The notes under the pieces were generated by a model, which was not told the DNA's origin, ran no database searches, and saw only the letters and a program-made list of their open reading frames with translations. A stretch of 64,000 nt of DNA from Blastomussa wellsi (taxonomy: Eukaryota > Cnidaria > Anthozoa > Scleractinia > Plerogyridae): NCBI GenBank assembly GCA_947652115.1, contig OX393571.1:752173-816172 (forward strand), written 5' to 3'. The position numbers were made by a program, and so were the translations under genes. Shown here piece after piece: positions 1 to 12,136 of this stretch. Numbering within the stretch: position 1 is the stretch's first letter; every line of letters begins with the position of its first letter.

Positions 1-1520
1 CTGCGAAAGACATGCACCAATGAAGGCTAAACGGACACGTAGTTCCAAATCACCTTGGATTACTACTACTTTAAAAAAAGCGGATGAATTATAGAGACCG
101 CCTCAAAAGAAAAGCTATTAAAACAAATGATCCATCTATTTGGAACCAATTTCGATTGGTTAGAAATATAGTAAACCGAGAAATTAACAGCGCTAAACAG
201 GCTTACTATAAAAATGCCTTTAGTAATTGCTCAGGAGGTCAACGCAAAACATGGAAAACTATCAACGAACTGACTTCGCGTAAGTCGAATAAAACCGTTA
301 TTAATGAAATTGAATACAATGGGCTAAATTCTAATGACCATACAGATATAGCAGAAATGCTAAATTCCTTTTTTACGGAAATTGGGCCAAACCTGAGTAG
401 GCATGTAATGGAAGTTGATAAATCCTTTGATGAATTTCTTACTGAAACTGATAAAGACTTCATATTTGAAAAAACTCTGTAAGTCAAAGGCAACTGGATT
501 AGATAATATTTCGGCTAAACTTTTAAGGGAATGTTCGGATCTACTGGCGGAACCCCTTACTCGCATGTTTAATCAATCCTTAATAACTGACATCTTCCCT
601 GATGAATGGAAATCTGGTAGAATCACTCCATTGTATAAAAATTTCGGGAAGCGCTTTGATCCGACAAATTATAGACCAATATCAGTAATTCCGGTTGTGG
701 CCAAGGTTTTCGAACGGATAATCTACGACCAGCTATATCAGTATCTAACTAAGAATAGCTTTCTTACTCGTCATCAATCTGGTTTTCGTTCTTTGCATTA
801 GACACTGACGGCACTAATTGAAGCTACTGATAGTTGGGCCATGAACATTGATCGTGGTTTTGTCAACGCTGTTGTTTTTTTAGACCTCAAAAAGGCCTTT
901 GATACAGTTGATCACGATATTTTGTTAAGGAAATTACAATATTATGGGATTCGTCGGCTCAGTTATAAATGGTTTGCTTCTTACCTTGATAATCGAACTC
1001 AAACTTGTCACATTAATTCCTGTAAGTCAACACCAACATTCTTGAGATGTGGTGTTCCTCAAGGAACAATATTGGGACCTCTTTTGTTCTTGCTATATAT
1101 TAACGACTTACCAAATTGCCTGAGGTACTCACAAACCAGAATGTATGCTGACGATACCAGCTTGACATTTGCTAGTGCAGATGTTAAGCATATAAATGAT
1201 TGCCTTAATTATGACTTAAGTAACATGTACACATGGTTGTCAGCTAACAAGCTTACCTTGAACTTGACAAAATCAGAGTTTATGCTTATTGCGTCAAGGC
1301 AGAAGTTATCGCAGTTTTCAGAAAGTCCTTCTCTTATTATAAATGACAAGGCTGTAGAACAGGTATCATCAGCTAAAATCCCTTGGGGTCTACATCGATC
1401 AAACCTTGAATTAGGAGTGCCACATTGAAAATGTTTGTAAAAAGATTGCTTCGGCCATTGGTGCAATTAAACGAATACGAAATTATATCTCATTTAACAT
1501 TTTGATCAGGGTCTATAATA
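1..1520 (+). pseudogene. CR1/Jockey-like LINE reverse transcriptase, decayed
   Basis: This is a non-LTR retrotransposon polymerase that would copy its own RNA into DNA at a nicked target. The pieces read in order: a basic linker and start of the RT at 84-482, fingers and palm at 415-801 (TGLDNISAKLL, NYRPISVIPV), then palm and thumb at 841-1428. Palm motifs are visible as FLDLKKAFDTVDHDIL, GVPQGTILGPLLF and the catalytic YADD at 1144-1155. A frameshift lies near 480, an in-frame TAG at 799-801 and another frameshift near 1380. Another frame then continues with IGAIKRIRNYISFN to about 1515. It is cut there by a Penelope-type terminal sequence, so the 3' end is missing. The window begins inside it. 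It cannot encode a working enzyme. The exact clade is uncertain. Confidence 0.9.
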
Positions 1521-1720
1521 ATATAATTTGGTTTTATCAACTGGGTTGATAATGTCAATTGGCCACCGTAAAGAGATTCAAGTGCTGACGTTTCGAGCGT
1601 TAGCCCTTCGTCGGAGCGAATCAAGGAATTGTGCGTCGTGTGTCTTTATATACAGAAAGATGGAGCTTCGCTATTGGCTGGTGCCTGGTAGCGTGAAAAC
1701 TTCGGAATAAATTAGCGATT
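1521..1720 (-). mobile_element. Penelope-like terminal sequence with hammerhead-like fold
   Basis: The block starts at AATATAATTTGGTTTTATCA and contains, on the minus strand at 1622-1575, a fold like a hammerhead ribozyme. GATTC pairs with GAATC and GCT with AGC as stem I; CCGACGA stands at the CUGANGA position; GGGC/GCTC forms stem II; GAAA and then CGTC follow. Two further copies lie at 29302-29541. Hammerhead motifs are established in the terminal repeats of Penelope-like elements. Assigning this block to them is my inference. It deviates from the core by C for U4 and by one extra A before stem II. It interrupts the LINE to its left. Confidence 0.6.
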
Positions 1721-2099
1721 GTGAAACTAAGTTGCACTGCATCAAACTTGAATGCAATTTCACCCACTCCTCTCCAGAATTTCCTCCCACCCCCACCCTC
1801 TGTGGTGGGGTGTGGATTATTCTCCAGAGCCACACAGTCATTCTTCTTTTGAGGGTGTCATTACATCAAAGTCTAATTGGATTCATTGATTTTGTGTTGG
1901 TGATCAGAGTTTTTTTAGGATGAGGAAACTGTTTGTAAACTCTGGATCAAGAGTGTTCATGGTCTTGCTACAAATATGGTCACCAATGCAACGAAAATTT
2001 CATCCCTGGCTACTAAAAGTTCTGATTTTGTCGCCAAATGGCTACTACATTTCTTTGTATTGATGATGCATAATGGCCCTTTTCTCAGATGTGGTGAAC

Positions 2100-2480
2100 C
2101 TACAGAAATTTTAATGAAGTAAAAACCCGCGTGTAAGAACCCACGTTTTTGACAGTATGGCAAAATAGGTTCTTGTATTTTGGGGTAACCGTTGTTACTG
2201 ACAATTTAGGCTGAGTAGGTTCTTACTCAGGTTCTTAATTTATATGGTAAGCTGTTGATTACCAGAAAAAAAAATTGGGTTTGTTCCTTCACTATACACC
2301 ATTTATTCATCACTGAATTGGCATACAGTAAGTCTAACAAAAGTGACTAAAAAATGTATAAGTAGTTACTGGTAAAAGTATCTTTTCAACAAGAGCTGTG
2401 CATTAAAATGTACTACAACCCTCATATAAGAACCTGCTTATATTTGCTTGGCTAAAAAGGTTCTTATATTTTGGAGGAGT
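2100..2480. repeat. Degenerate repeat with AGGTTCTTATATTTTGG units
   Basis: Variants of the string AGGTTCTT(A/G)TATTTTGG occur near 2165 and 2457, with TAAGAACC-type complements near 2130 and 2425, which gives a loose inverted and direct arrangement. No coding capacity is visible. It is probably the remains of a nonautonomous DNA element, but I could not define its ends. Confidence 0.35.
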
Positions 2481-2938
2481 TTGAAATCGCCCTATAATGC
2501 TTTGCAAACCGTATAATGCCTCATGCATGCATATGGATTGTGTCTCTTTTAATGCAATCTGGCAACTAAAAATTTGAATTTGGTGACTATTTTTTACCAC
2601 TTAGTCTATTTGGCGACCAAAGGATTTTTTTAATTTCGAAACCCTGCACCTATTAGTATAAATGGGTGCAAATGAATTGTCAGGAAAATAAACCGGCAAC
2701 CAGAATTTCCCAATTAACAATAAGACTACAAGCCGAGTTTTCTTTGAGCGAATGGTCAACGAGACACAGCCAATTTTCTGGAAAATTTAGATCACCTTGC
2801 CAACGACTGACTCTTTATCTTTCTGCTAATTCCTGTTAATCTACAACTGTGATGAGTTCCGTCATCAGAAGGAGAAAAGATTTTTGCGACTACAAATTAC
2901 TAGCTGACGACCAAAACTCTTTGTTAGGCCACCAACAA

Positions 2939-2992
2939 TACGCTGCAGCCCTTCGTCGGATCTCAGACGAAGGGCTAACGCTCGTACAGTGG
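2939..2992 (+). repeat. Decayed hammerhead-like fragment
   Basis: The string GACGAAGGGCTAACGCTCG is shared with the Penelope-type terminal sequences at 1575-1622 and 29445-29500. It is preceded by its own short inverted copy, CCCTTCGTCGGATCTCAGACG. The GAAA and CGTC parts of the core have mutated to GTAC, so this copy would not fold as an active ribozyme. Confidence 0.5.
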
Positions 2993-3263
2993 TAATTTTT
3001 GTTACGTACAATAAAAGTATTATATATTTTAAAACATTTTTAGAGCATGACAATGGTGTACGGATATTTGTTTGCGAGAGGAGAGAGTAAAAGTAGTGTA
3101 GTGCATCCGATTGCACTCAACCATGAGTTTCATCGAGACCTTTCTTGGTGGCGTAGATTTTTGCTTTCATGTGATGATCTCAGTTTTCTGTGCTCCCCTT
3201 CCTGATTTTCATGTTTCAAGCAATGCAGCTTACTCACTTGGTTATGGTGCAATCTTCAATCAC

Positions 3264-3690
3264 TAAAGTGCACCTAATACCAAAATATTTTTTTCGCTAA
3301 AATACACCTCTGTGCCAGTTCGAAACGCATTTCACCTTTTGTTTCTATTTTTCACCAAATTCTGGCTATTGATTGCATTCAGAAAACTGTTCATCATTTG
3401 TTCCACGACCACGAAGGGGCGTGGGTCTATTCTTGATTTGACGTCACAAATTGATTTGCATCGCATCAAGTCTTTGTGAACATGCATGCGATTCAATTTG
3501 TCAAATCAAGAATAGACTCACGCCCCTTCTGACTCGGTCATGGAACAAATGATGAACAGTTTTTCGAAACTTTTAAATGCTATAAATAGTCAGAATTTTA
3601 TGAAAAGGAGAAACGAAAGATGGAATGTGTTTCGAACTGTTACAAAGGTGTATTTTACCGAAAAATTATTTTGGTGTTAGGTGCACTTTA
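3264..3690. mobile_element. Long-TIR foldback element (MITE), family 1 copy 1
   Basis: The two halves are near inverse complements over most of 427 bases. The ends read TAAAGTGCACCTAATACC and GGTGTTAGGTGCACTTTA. Inner matching blocks include a TGTTCATCATTTGTTCCA arm and the GGGGCGTGGGTCTATTCTTG arm around 3417. There is no ORF. A second copy lies at 19468-19872. Confidence 0.85.
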
Positions 3691-3752
3691 AAAGGGGGAG
3701 GGTCTGGAATGTCAGAACAATAATTATTTATGCCATCTGAAAGACAACAGTT

Positions 3753-4683
3753 ATGAAGGAGATGAGAAGGTACAATCTGAGTGTTCTTGTGCTGAGTGCG
3801 GTAAGGTGGACAGGTTTTGGAGAAGTGAGGAAAACCACAAGGGAAGCAATCATCTACTCAGGGTGTGAAGAAGGACACCACAGTGGTTGTAACAATACAA
3901 GGCGACATATGATGAAATGGAACCCTATCACTGACAGGATCATCAGTGCACAATTCTACTCTATGTATAATAACATGGCAGCGATTCAGATCTGCTCTCT
4001 CACAAATGAAGGTAGTGATGACGACGTCTTCTACAAGATGCTTCACAAGGAGATGTATGCCACTGCACTCCATGCCCTATTGATTCTGCTTGGCAATCCA
4101 AATGCCAAACTGGGATCCATCAACACTGGCTAAGAAGGCACAATAGGCAATGAAGGATTTGGCACCATGAATTATAATGGACTAAGATTTCAACACTCTT
4201 TATATTTAAAAGAGCCTTGTCATAGACGGCACTTGTTTCATGCATAGTGACATCCACAAGTATACATGTACATGGACGTCACGAAATGGCCATGGCAGAA
4301 ATTAGATTGACCACATGGGGATTTAGGAGCTCATTTCTCAATGTCAAAGTACAGTGAGGAGCAGATGCTGCAAGTGATCATCATCTTGTCAGATGCAAGA
4401 TATGACTGAAGCTGGCAAGAAACCAAAACTAATGGCAAGGACCATCTATGACATTGCAAAGTTAAAAGATCCTTTGCAAAACCGAAACGTCAGCATAGTC
4501 CTGAAGAATCGCTTTGAAGCCTTAGCTCTAGACAGTGAAGGTCCAAGTGTGGATGATGCATGGACAGGGTGCAGAGGCTACTGCAATGCAGTGGCCAAAA
4601 CACCTGGAAAAAGAGCAAGAACACGAAAGGATTGGTGGAGGTCCTCCAACTGGAACTACATCAAGGGAAGGAGAGAGCTATAA
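3753..4683 (+). pseudogene. LINE endonuclease (EEP) domain fragment, decayed
   Basis: The first part (3753-4133) reads as the endonuclease/exonuclease/phosphatase domain of a non-LTR retroelement of the type often annotated as craniofacial development protein 2-like. Visible landmarks are EMRRYNLSVLVLSAVRWTG, AIIYSGCEEGHH, RIISAQFYSMYNN and GNPNAKLG, the last being a decayed GDxNAKxG. After several stops, 4393-4683 carries the linker before the reverse transcriptase (YDIAKLKDP, LKNRFEALA, KRARTRKDWW). The catalytic aspartate of the GDFNA motif is replaced by asparagine and the domain is interrupted, so it is inactive. No RT domain follows. The family assignment rests on motif memory, not a search. 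Confidence 0.75.
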
Positions 4684-4794
4684 CAAAACTTCATGAACTG
4701 CCACTCAGTGTGAAGGAACGAAAATGTTAACATTTTTTGTTAACATGTAGTACAAAGTTAGTTTATACTGGGTACTTGTTGTAAAGGAGCTCCA

Positions 4795-5095
4795 TTGTGG
4801 CAGGCACAGTGGTTGGGCTAATAGTTAGTGTGCTGGACTTCAAATTGATGATCTGGGTTCACTGTTATTGCGGGCCAAGACTATTTGCTTTCATGCCTCT
4901 CTCCACCCAGAAGTAGAAAAAAAATTTGTACTGGTAAATTGCTGGGGCAATCTGACCGAATGCTGATCAGTAAGTGGCCTGCGATGGACAAACATCCCAT
5001 TTCCGAGTAGGGGTAGGGTAGCAATACTCCTAGTTGCTTACCCCCATTATGGTACCCCCTCACAGTCCTGTCAATCTCCTAAATTTATTCCTTAC
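4795..5095 (+). mobile_element. tRNA-derived SINE, copy 1 (decayed)
   Basis: A tRNA-like head (ATAGTTAGTGTGCTGGACTT, then a weak B-box GGGTTCACTG) is followed by a body with CCTCTCTCCACCCAG, GCGATGGAC and ACTCCTAGT landmarks. The same order of landmarks occurs at 36890-37200 and 57296-57480. RNA polymerase III boxes are degenerate, so this is an old copy. Confidence 0.7.
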
Positions 5096-5470
5096 ATTTT
5101 ATCCTTTCCACTGTACTGGTGAATAAAAAATGATTGATTTATTTTTCTTCAGCCAACAGTTTCTGGACAGTAACATTGATGGATCAACTCATAAAAAGGA
5201 AAGAACTTCTCCATCATAACAAAACGTAAGTACAGTTTCCCTTTAGCCTTAAAAGAAGATTTAGTCTGGTAGCCAGCTGAAATCTCTGTACTTGTAAGGT
5301 GGCTCAATACAGTTTTTCTTGACCATACCAAGCATTTTCAATTGGCAATTTAGCAGTCTTCTTGGACTCAGATCAATATCAAATTTGGAAAGGGTATTGG
5401 TCTCACTGTATATTGAAGTGTGATATAGTACACTGTATATATCATAGGGAAATAGATATTTTCACGGTAA

Positions 5471-5658
5471 TGATATAAATTGTAAACCAAGAAATCAGTA
5501 AAACTGGAATTTTATGTGTATCAGATTTGATGTACGTGTAATGAAATTCATACCAATGTCTGAGACCTTCACATTGCACTGCAAGACATTGGTATGCTAC
5601 GTCAAATTCGATACGCGTAAAATTCAGTTTTTGCTGATTTCTTGGCTTTTGTTTATCA
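5471..5658. mobile_element. Foldback element, about 190 bp
   Basis: The left arm TGATATAAATTGTAAACCAA with GAAATCAGTAAAACTGGAAT pairs with the right arm ending in CTGATTTCTTGGCTTTTGTT and TATCA. ACCAATGTCTG and AGACATTGGT close the centre. It is a hairpin-like MITE relic without a gene. Confidence 0.7.
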
Positions 5659-5799
5659 TCTCTGATGATAAAAGGTTTCGTGAAGCACTTTAGAATAAAT
5701 ATAAGCGAAATAAAAATAGAACGACGTTTCAATGACTCCATGTCATCGTTATCAAATTCAAAATACATGATAGAATTGATTGCATATTATGGTAGTAGT

Positions 5800-6690
5800 A
5801 GTGTGAAAATATGTAGGGAATTAAAAATTATGGAGGGAATTAAAAAGGGTATTAAAATATTGAATTGTTATGTAAAAAGTTTGGCACGAATTGAATCCGA
5901 TTGGGTGTTGAGTTTTGGTTTTATGTTCCTAATCAACAGCATCTCATAGATTAGACAGTCAAACTTTGTGCGGCATTTCTTTAGAACTGTAAATTGGTCT
6001 TGTAGTGTAGATTAGTTGGTTGCAGCCGTGTTCTTCTTTCAAGTGTTTACCAATAGAAGAATGTTTATGTTTATGCTTATTAACCAAAAGTCCAACCTAC
6101 GCTGAATGGTAGAGTTAGGTTGTCTCCATGTGAACCGCTTTTTTCCTGGGTGACGCATTCTCCAAACATCTGTTTTGTGAGCCACATAAATAAAGCTTTC
6201 CTTTTGTTAATAGAGCGTAAGCCTCGCACATTTAAAGAAACGAGTTTTAAATCTGTCATAGCCGCCCTTAGTTAAGCTTCTGCTTTTACAATGGCTCATC
6301 GAATAGCCAAGCAACAAAACTAATCCCAGCCGAAAAGAAAACAATAGCCATGTAATTAGGCTAACAGTGTTTCCCAACACCTTAAGTTTTAAGCGTAAAT
6401 ATGAAGAAAAAGTGCAAAAATTTCCATACTACAAATATTTGGAGCCTATGCAAATTAAAATAAAACTAAAAAGAATTTTGGTTTTTAAATTAGAGAAAAA
6501 TAATAATAGTAACAAAAAGAATAATAATAATAAAAACAAAAATAACAACATAGCGAAAAAAAAAGGAAAAAGGAAAAAGCTTACCTGTTGTGTAACCTTT
6601 CTAAACAGTAAGTGAAAGATACACCGTCCATATAAAGCCCCTGCAGCCTCTAAAGAAAAGCTAAGAGGTCGAAGTGAGATGTTACGCTTT
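5800..6690. other. Noncoding, A-rich low-complexity tract
   Basis: No supported gene. The stretch 6485-6570 is A/AAT/AAC-rich low complexity on the plus strand, and the short reading frame through it (Lys/Asn-rich) is a composition artefact. Confidence 0.6.
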
Positions 6691-6774
6691 ATGGCTGCAA
6701 TTAAATTTAATCTAAGATAGTTCTACCAAGTCCTATAGGCTTACGGCCTGAGTCAAAATCCAGTTAGTTCCAGC

Positions 6775-7251
6775 TTATTCAGGGACAGGAAATCCATCGA
6801 TGTATAGCAGATCCGGCTTGCTTTTGCTAAAGGCAGCCCTTTTTCCAGCTTGTTTTGCGTCTTTGAGCTTCTTAAGTTGTTGTTTCCTCGATCGTTGAAT
6901 TTCTTCAGGGTAATCACAAAACATATGAATATCCTTGTCACGCAGATGCTTCCCCAGCGATAAGATTCTCTCCTTGTCAGGATACTTCAGAAATCGAGCT
7001 ATGATAGCTCTCGGGCCTTTATCCTTTGGCTTGCCAAGGCGATGAACTCGTTGAAAATCGATATCAGCGGTGTTTGAGACATTAAGTTCGTTCGCCATAA
7101 ACTCTACTAACACCTTGGCAGTGTCTTCCACGCCCGTATCTTCTCGAAACTCAGGGATTCCAGTAATAATTAAATTTTCTCTTCTTGAGTATGCCTCCAT
7201 GTATTTTGGCTGAGAAATAAAACAATTTTCAATTATGCCCAAAATGGACAA
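6775..7251 (-). pseudogene. L1/Tx1-type LINE ORF1 fragment
   Basis: A minus-strand frame of 158 codons shows the RNA-binding region of an L1-like ORF1 protein. The landmarks are [18 protein letters not shown], then a helix with [12 protein letters not shown], then [30 protein letters not shown] and a basic C-terminal region with [23 protein letters not shown]1 proteins bind the element RNA and act as nucleic-acid chaperones. The usual upstream coiled coil is not seen beyond 7251 and no ORF2 follows on the minus strand, so this is a fragment. It may belong to the same clade as the ORF2 tail at 28690-29218. Confidence 0.75.
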
Positions 7252-7259
7252 TTTTTTAC

Positions 7260-9370
7260 CCTTTTTCAGGGCAAAATTTGGAAATTTTTGCGACCTCTCC
7301 GATTTCAGCCTAATTTGTATGGATTTACTCAGTAGCTATCCTAGGGGGGACCATAGGAAAATTGTCAAAAACGGCCGATCTTTTAGCTAGACTTTGCAAG
7401 GCTGTAAAATTGAAACTACTTGTCTTATAATAGCCTAATTGGTATCGATGGACTCGGCAACTATCCTAGATTTTGATGGGTGTCGTAAGGAGAATACTAG
7501 GTATTTTAGAAAGTCACAGGCCATCTCAGGGAGGAAGGGGGGGGCGGTGCGCAACCCCAGCATCCTCTCCCTTGATCCACCCCTTGTGACTGATTTCGGT
7601 CGGCTGCTTGTTGTACCAACTGACCCCATTCCCAGCCTCTATCCTCTTTCTCTATTCTTGGTTTTCATGTGACGTCATAAAATTCTAAGATCAAAATTCG
7701 CTGGGCCTGTTAAACTTTCATTGCCACTAGGTGTAAGGTGAACTAAAAATATCTCTTTTCAGCTCGATAGTGCCCTTTGTTTTGAGTTTTCCGCCATGTG
7801 TGACATCAAGCCGAGTGCTATGGCAAGATATAATAAATGGTGTTTATGTGAAAGTACAACAGCTCATGAGCCCAAAGCAGTCGCTATTATAGCACAATTG
7901 AATACCAGATGGTTTCGCGTGCATCACGGCGGCCATATTTGTGTCCCTCGGAAGGACACAAACATGGCGTATCCATACTGAGCTTTGTAAATTTGCGTGG
8001 AACGCTTCGGCAAATAACTCGCGAACGGCACACCGCACAGGCCTGAGACTTGGACAAATTGTTTATTTAGTTAACATCTACACTCGCTGAAATTCTTAAC
8101 TTCTGTAGCTAAATTGTTTCGAATTTAGTTTTTAATTGCGTGATAGTGAAAACCACCTATACTTGTCGTGTTAAAGTTTCTCTTCCTGTTCTCCTACGTA
8201 GCCACGTAAATGAATCACGACAAAAAGTCTACACTTAGGTTTATTTATGTTTACTTGCCAGCATGATGTGATGTTAGAGAAAAAATTAACAGTGTCTTAC
8301 ATTTTGGCTAAACTAGAATATTTTCTGCTACTTCTAAATGAAGATTATTGGCTTTGAGAACTACTCAGTAATGCACCAATTCTCGTAAGCTTGCAATTTA
8401 TCCGTTGTCTGGGCGAAAATTAAAACGCAGTTTAAGAGAAGCTTAGAGTGTAGGTTCAGTTATATTTCAATTAACTGAACTCTACTTTTTAAAGTCACAT
8501 ATCCGGACAAATTTTTAATTTTTGTTGAAAGGAATTTTAGAAAAGAGTCAATAACTGTGAGGAAGTTTTAAGATGCGATTGTATTTGGCGGGAAGCTGAT
8601 CTATGTTGCAAATTTACATTGCAAATGATTTCAAAAGTGCGAGCACATTCTGATAATTATTCATCACAAGTTCAGTTCGCCATCACCTTCGTTGGTTCTT
8701 GTTCAGTTTATGTCACTACAAAATAAGAGCACTCCTTGCTACAATAAGCTTGTAGAACAGAAGATTATAATGCTGAGACAAGAAGGAAAGCTAGAAACTG
8801 AAGACTGGACTGAAACAGCGTTATTTCCAACTTAAACTGATGGTTTTGCACAAATGCAAAATGCATTGGTAGGTCCAAGAATTTTGGTGGAACTTATTTC
8901 GACTGACGGGTTGGTAGAATTATAGAAGCCAATGTTAAAGCGGCTAGTATTTATTCTTAATAAGATTTTGCATCTTGTGCTAACATACAGTACAGCGTTT
9001 AGTTAAAATATTCGTTGCTTTGTGAAAGAGCTGTATGCGCGCATTAACTGAAGCGTTTTAATGGAAAAAATAACATTTCACATTGGATTAATCTTCAAAG
9101 ACTTACTCTAGATTTACAGTGAAATTTATGGTCTACAAACCAGTATATCTAGAATAGTGGACATTTCTAATCGGGGTCAGTGCATGGCCAGGATCCATTG
9201 TTCGGGAGGACTGTAGCGTTCGTGCTTTGTGACTAAATGTAAAGTTCGTATTTCTTGTTTTTGCATTCTTCAAGCCTTTTGATCGAAGGGACTTGGTAAG
9301 CAGAGGGACAAAGAGAATGGAGCTCTTCCTTGGTAACAACCTAGAGGCCTTTCACGGAAAAGGTAAACAT
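7260..9370. other. Noncoding interval
   Basis: No supported gene. A short palindrome at about 7932-7966 (CCATATTTGTGTCC with GGACACAAACATGG) is flanked on the left by CACGGCGGCCAT, which resembles the terminal motif of the MITE family at 33301-33455. The rest is AT-rich sequence without recognisable structure. Confidence 0.5.
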
Positions 9371-9401
9371 TATTGAATATTTTTGTTGTCGTTGTTTATT
9401 T

Positions 9402-9427
9402 ATGTTTGTTTGTTTGTTTGTTTGTTG
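9402..9427 (+). repeat. (TTTG)n microsatellite
   Basis: A run of TGTTTGTTTGTTTGTTTGTT in simple tandem array. There is no coding meaning. Confidence 0.85.
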
Positions 9428-10278
9428 TCGTTATGGTTTTCTTGTCTGATATGGCGATGTCTCTCGTGACGTCACCCATTGTTATTAATATACCAACCAG
9501 AACCTACTTGGCTCTTGAAACAATGACTTCATTTGTTCCGTGGTTGGAAAATTTGAATATCCATAGAAATGTGCCATCAATGTTTGTAAACAAGAAAGAT
9601 CGCTATAAAAACTATAATGCTAAATTATATTCACTTACCTCAATAAAACATGATGTTTTATTTTTTCATTAGGATATTGAAGGCAAGCAAAGTCTGCACA
9701 GTCTGCAGTGCAAGTACAATTATAACTTCTTCATGGTAAGATGTGTTTAATTTTGTTTGTAGCTTTAGACGTGCATGTCTAGTTCTATAAGAATGGATGC
9801 TTGCATGTGTAAACAAGAGGGGGCCAAACTATCAAATTTTGGAAATGAAGAGAAGATTTGTCCCTTGCAAGAGGTTCCCCTCCATAGTGACTACCCCAAA
9901 TTAGTGAACTTTTCCCAAAATAACATCGATCTGTTCGCGACAGGGCGATGGAGGTACTGATTGTGGGAGTTTGTGGGTGGCAGAGCTGTTAGTCTTGTTA
10001 AGGTCATACCAAGCGCAATGTCCCTTCTGATAGAGGCTCTTATATGCATGTGGGTCTGGTTATTTTGCAAACAACGGGTCTTGTGAATTAACCATTGCTC
10101 TTAAGAAAACCCAAGTTTCTGCACTAAAGTCACAAGTCACTCAGAAACTACCGTGCTGACCTCTTTTATTCTTTCTGTAGTTACATGTTACAAGCCAGTA
10201 TCAGGACCAATCCATTTTCGTCAAAACAATTTCTTAATGGTAAGTCTCCAAGATAACGTTTTTAATTTAGTAAACCTT

Positions 10279-10632
10279 GGTTGTTTACCATTTACACGGG
10301 GAAACCGGTTGGTCGACGGTTTGTGCAAATGGATAGCAAAAGTCCCCAATGGAAATTTCCGTTTGGGAATAGCGTGTTCCAATTACAAAACAGACCCAAC
10401 TTACCGAGAAAGCCAAGGGCGAGTTTGACATATTGGCGTAGGGCCTGGAGCTTGTGGTGAATGGCAAATGGTAAGCACATTTTCCGTTCGGAAATTCCGT
10501 TTGGGAATTTTGGACTACCTTTCAAGAAATCCCGTTTTCCCGAGAAAATTTCCGTTCGGGGAGACAAAATTAGTCTTTCCATTTACATTCCATCCGGAAT
10601 TTCCGAATTTTTTTGTTAAATGGTAAACAACC
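10279..10632. mobile_element. MITE with exact 16-bp TIRs
   Basis: The ends are GGTTGTTTACCATTTA (10279-10294) and its exact inverse complement (10617-10632). CTT is present on both outer flanks, so a 3-bp target duplication is possible. The interior is rich in short palindromes such as GGAAATTTCCGTTTGGGAA. No transposase frame is present. Confidence 0.8.
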
Positions 10633-11557
10633 CTTATCTTGTCGATTAATCACCCGGGGCGCCAAGCATTAATTAGACCCCCATCCCCATATCAATGTCA
10701 TTGATTGTCACGAACCAGTGTTATTATATGCACTGATGTTTCGTGCAAGAAACTTAAAGAAATCTCGTCACATCGTACATTCATTTTGACTGATCTACAT
10801 AAGGGTGGCCTTGCGTCATATTTTGAATTTCATTAGTCTATGGGGCGCGTGGGCACTTATAAATCAATGGTAGATTTCATTTTAATTGTATGTTGTCATT
10901 GAAAACTAAAAATCTGTCACTTTGGTAATACATTTTGATCTCCTCCACTGTAGTTGCGAATTGATTTTAGTTGCGACTTAGATTTAGATCAGATTTGGTC
11001 GAAGGTCTCAATTTGTAGATTCAGTTTTGCAAATGCATTTTTGTGTTCTAAATATCTGAAGTAAACGCATCAAAACAAGACTTCTATTTGCTGTCGTGTT
11101 TTTCTTATTTTTTATTCATTTTTTATGCTTATATATTGCTTTATTTGAATTTATGCATTCGATGAAGGTAGTGGAAACAATTAAATTGTCGAGTGAAAGC
11201 AGAACTCGATTTCTGTGATAACCTAAACCTCAAATTATGGTTCTTTCAAATCGAAAGCAAGAATGTCCATTTTCTTTTTTGTACTGAAACGGTTAGTGCA
11301 AAATAAAACACCTATAGCCCCAAAAAGGATAAATTCAAATTTGGTTTTCTTTCACATGTAACTCTTACTAAAACAATCATCAATTTCTGAGGAATATTTT
11401 CCGACATTTACAAATTCTTCGAGTTATCACACTTTGTAAATAGTTGAAATAATGTCATAACAAGAGATATCTTGACTTGGTTTTTCAGCTGTTAGTGAGC
11501 GGCTAGGACCTAAAGTTAGCATCCAACCGTTTTTCATGACCATTGCGAATGCAGTTG

Positions 11558-12136
11558 TTTAACCCTCGGACGTGCCTAGTGTAGGGTAGGGGAGGGGAGG
11601 GGAGGAGGGGTGATGTGATGGGTCCCCCAAACTGGCTCATTTTGGCACTGGTTTTCGTTCTGGCTATAAAGCACTGAACTTACTCTATAAGGTGACATAC
11701 TTTTTGCTGATTATGACGTTATCTGAAGTCATTAAGGCCGCCATCTTGGATCCGCTATCTTGAATTTTACTATTTTCTTAAATAGCCAGAAAATAAAGGA
11801 AATCAATACGAGATCAGGCCAAAATGTCAATGGAATGTAAAATATATGACTTTTAGTATTTTGCTGAAGAGGACTACAAAATAAAGATTTTCGGTATGTC
11901 AACAATGTCGATATTTTGTCTTCCCTGCATGTTATTATGCAGCTACCATGGCAATACCGAAAATCATGGACATAGGTGACATCAAAACTTTCGCAACGGA
12001 TAAATAAAAAGCTACTAAAAATTACAGTATCAGGGAGAAAATCCTCTTTTCACAATTGTTAAAACCCAAGGTGGTGTAATGAGGGGGGGATGGCATTTAA
12101 TCCTCACCCCTCAACTGGTACGTCCGATGGTTAAAA
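11558..12136. mobile_element. TIR element, about 580 bp, no transposase
   Basis: The left end TTTAACCCTCGGACGTGCC matches the inverse complement of the right end GGTACGTCCGATGGTTAAA with three mismatches. G-rich and C-rich tracts (GGGGAGGGGAGG near 11590, CCTCACCCCTCAAC near 12105) lie just inside the two ends. There is no ORF of note. Confidence 0.65.

Noticed and set aside
6367..6615. Lys/Asn-rich 82-codon frame
   Set aside because: It is produced by an A-rich low-complexity tract and has no domain or homologous copy.
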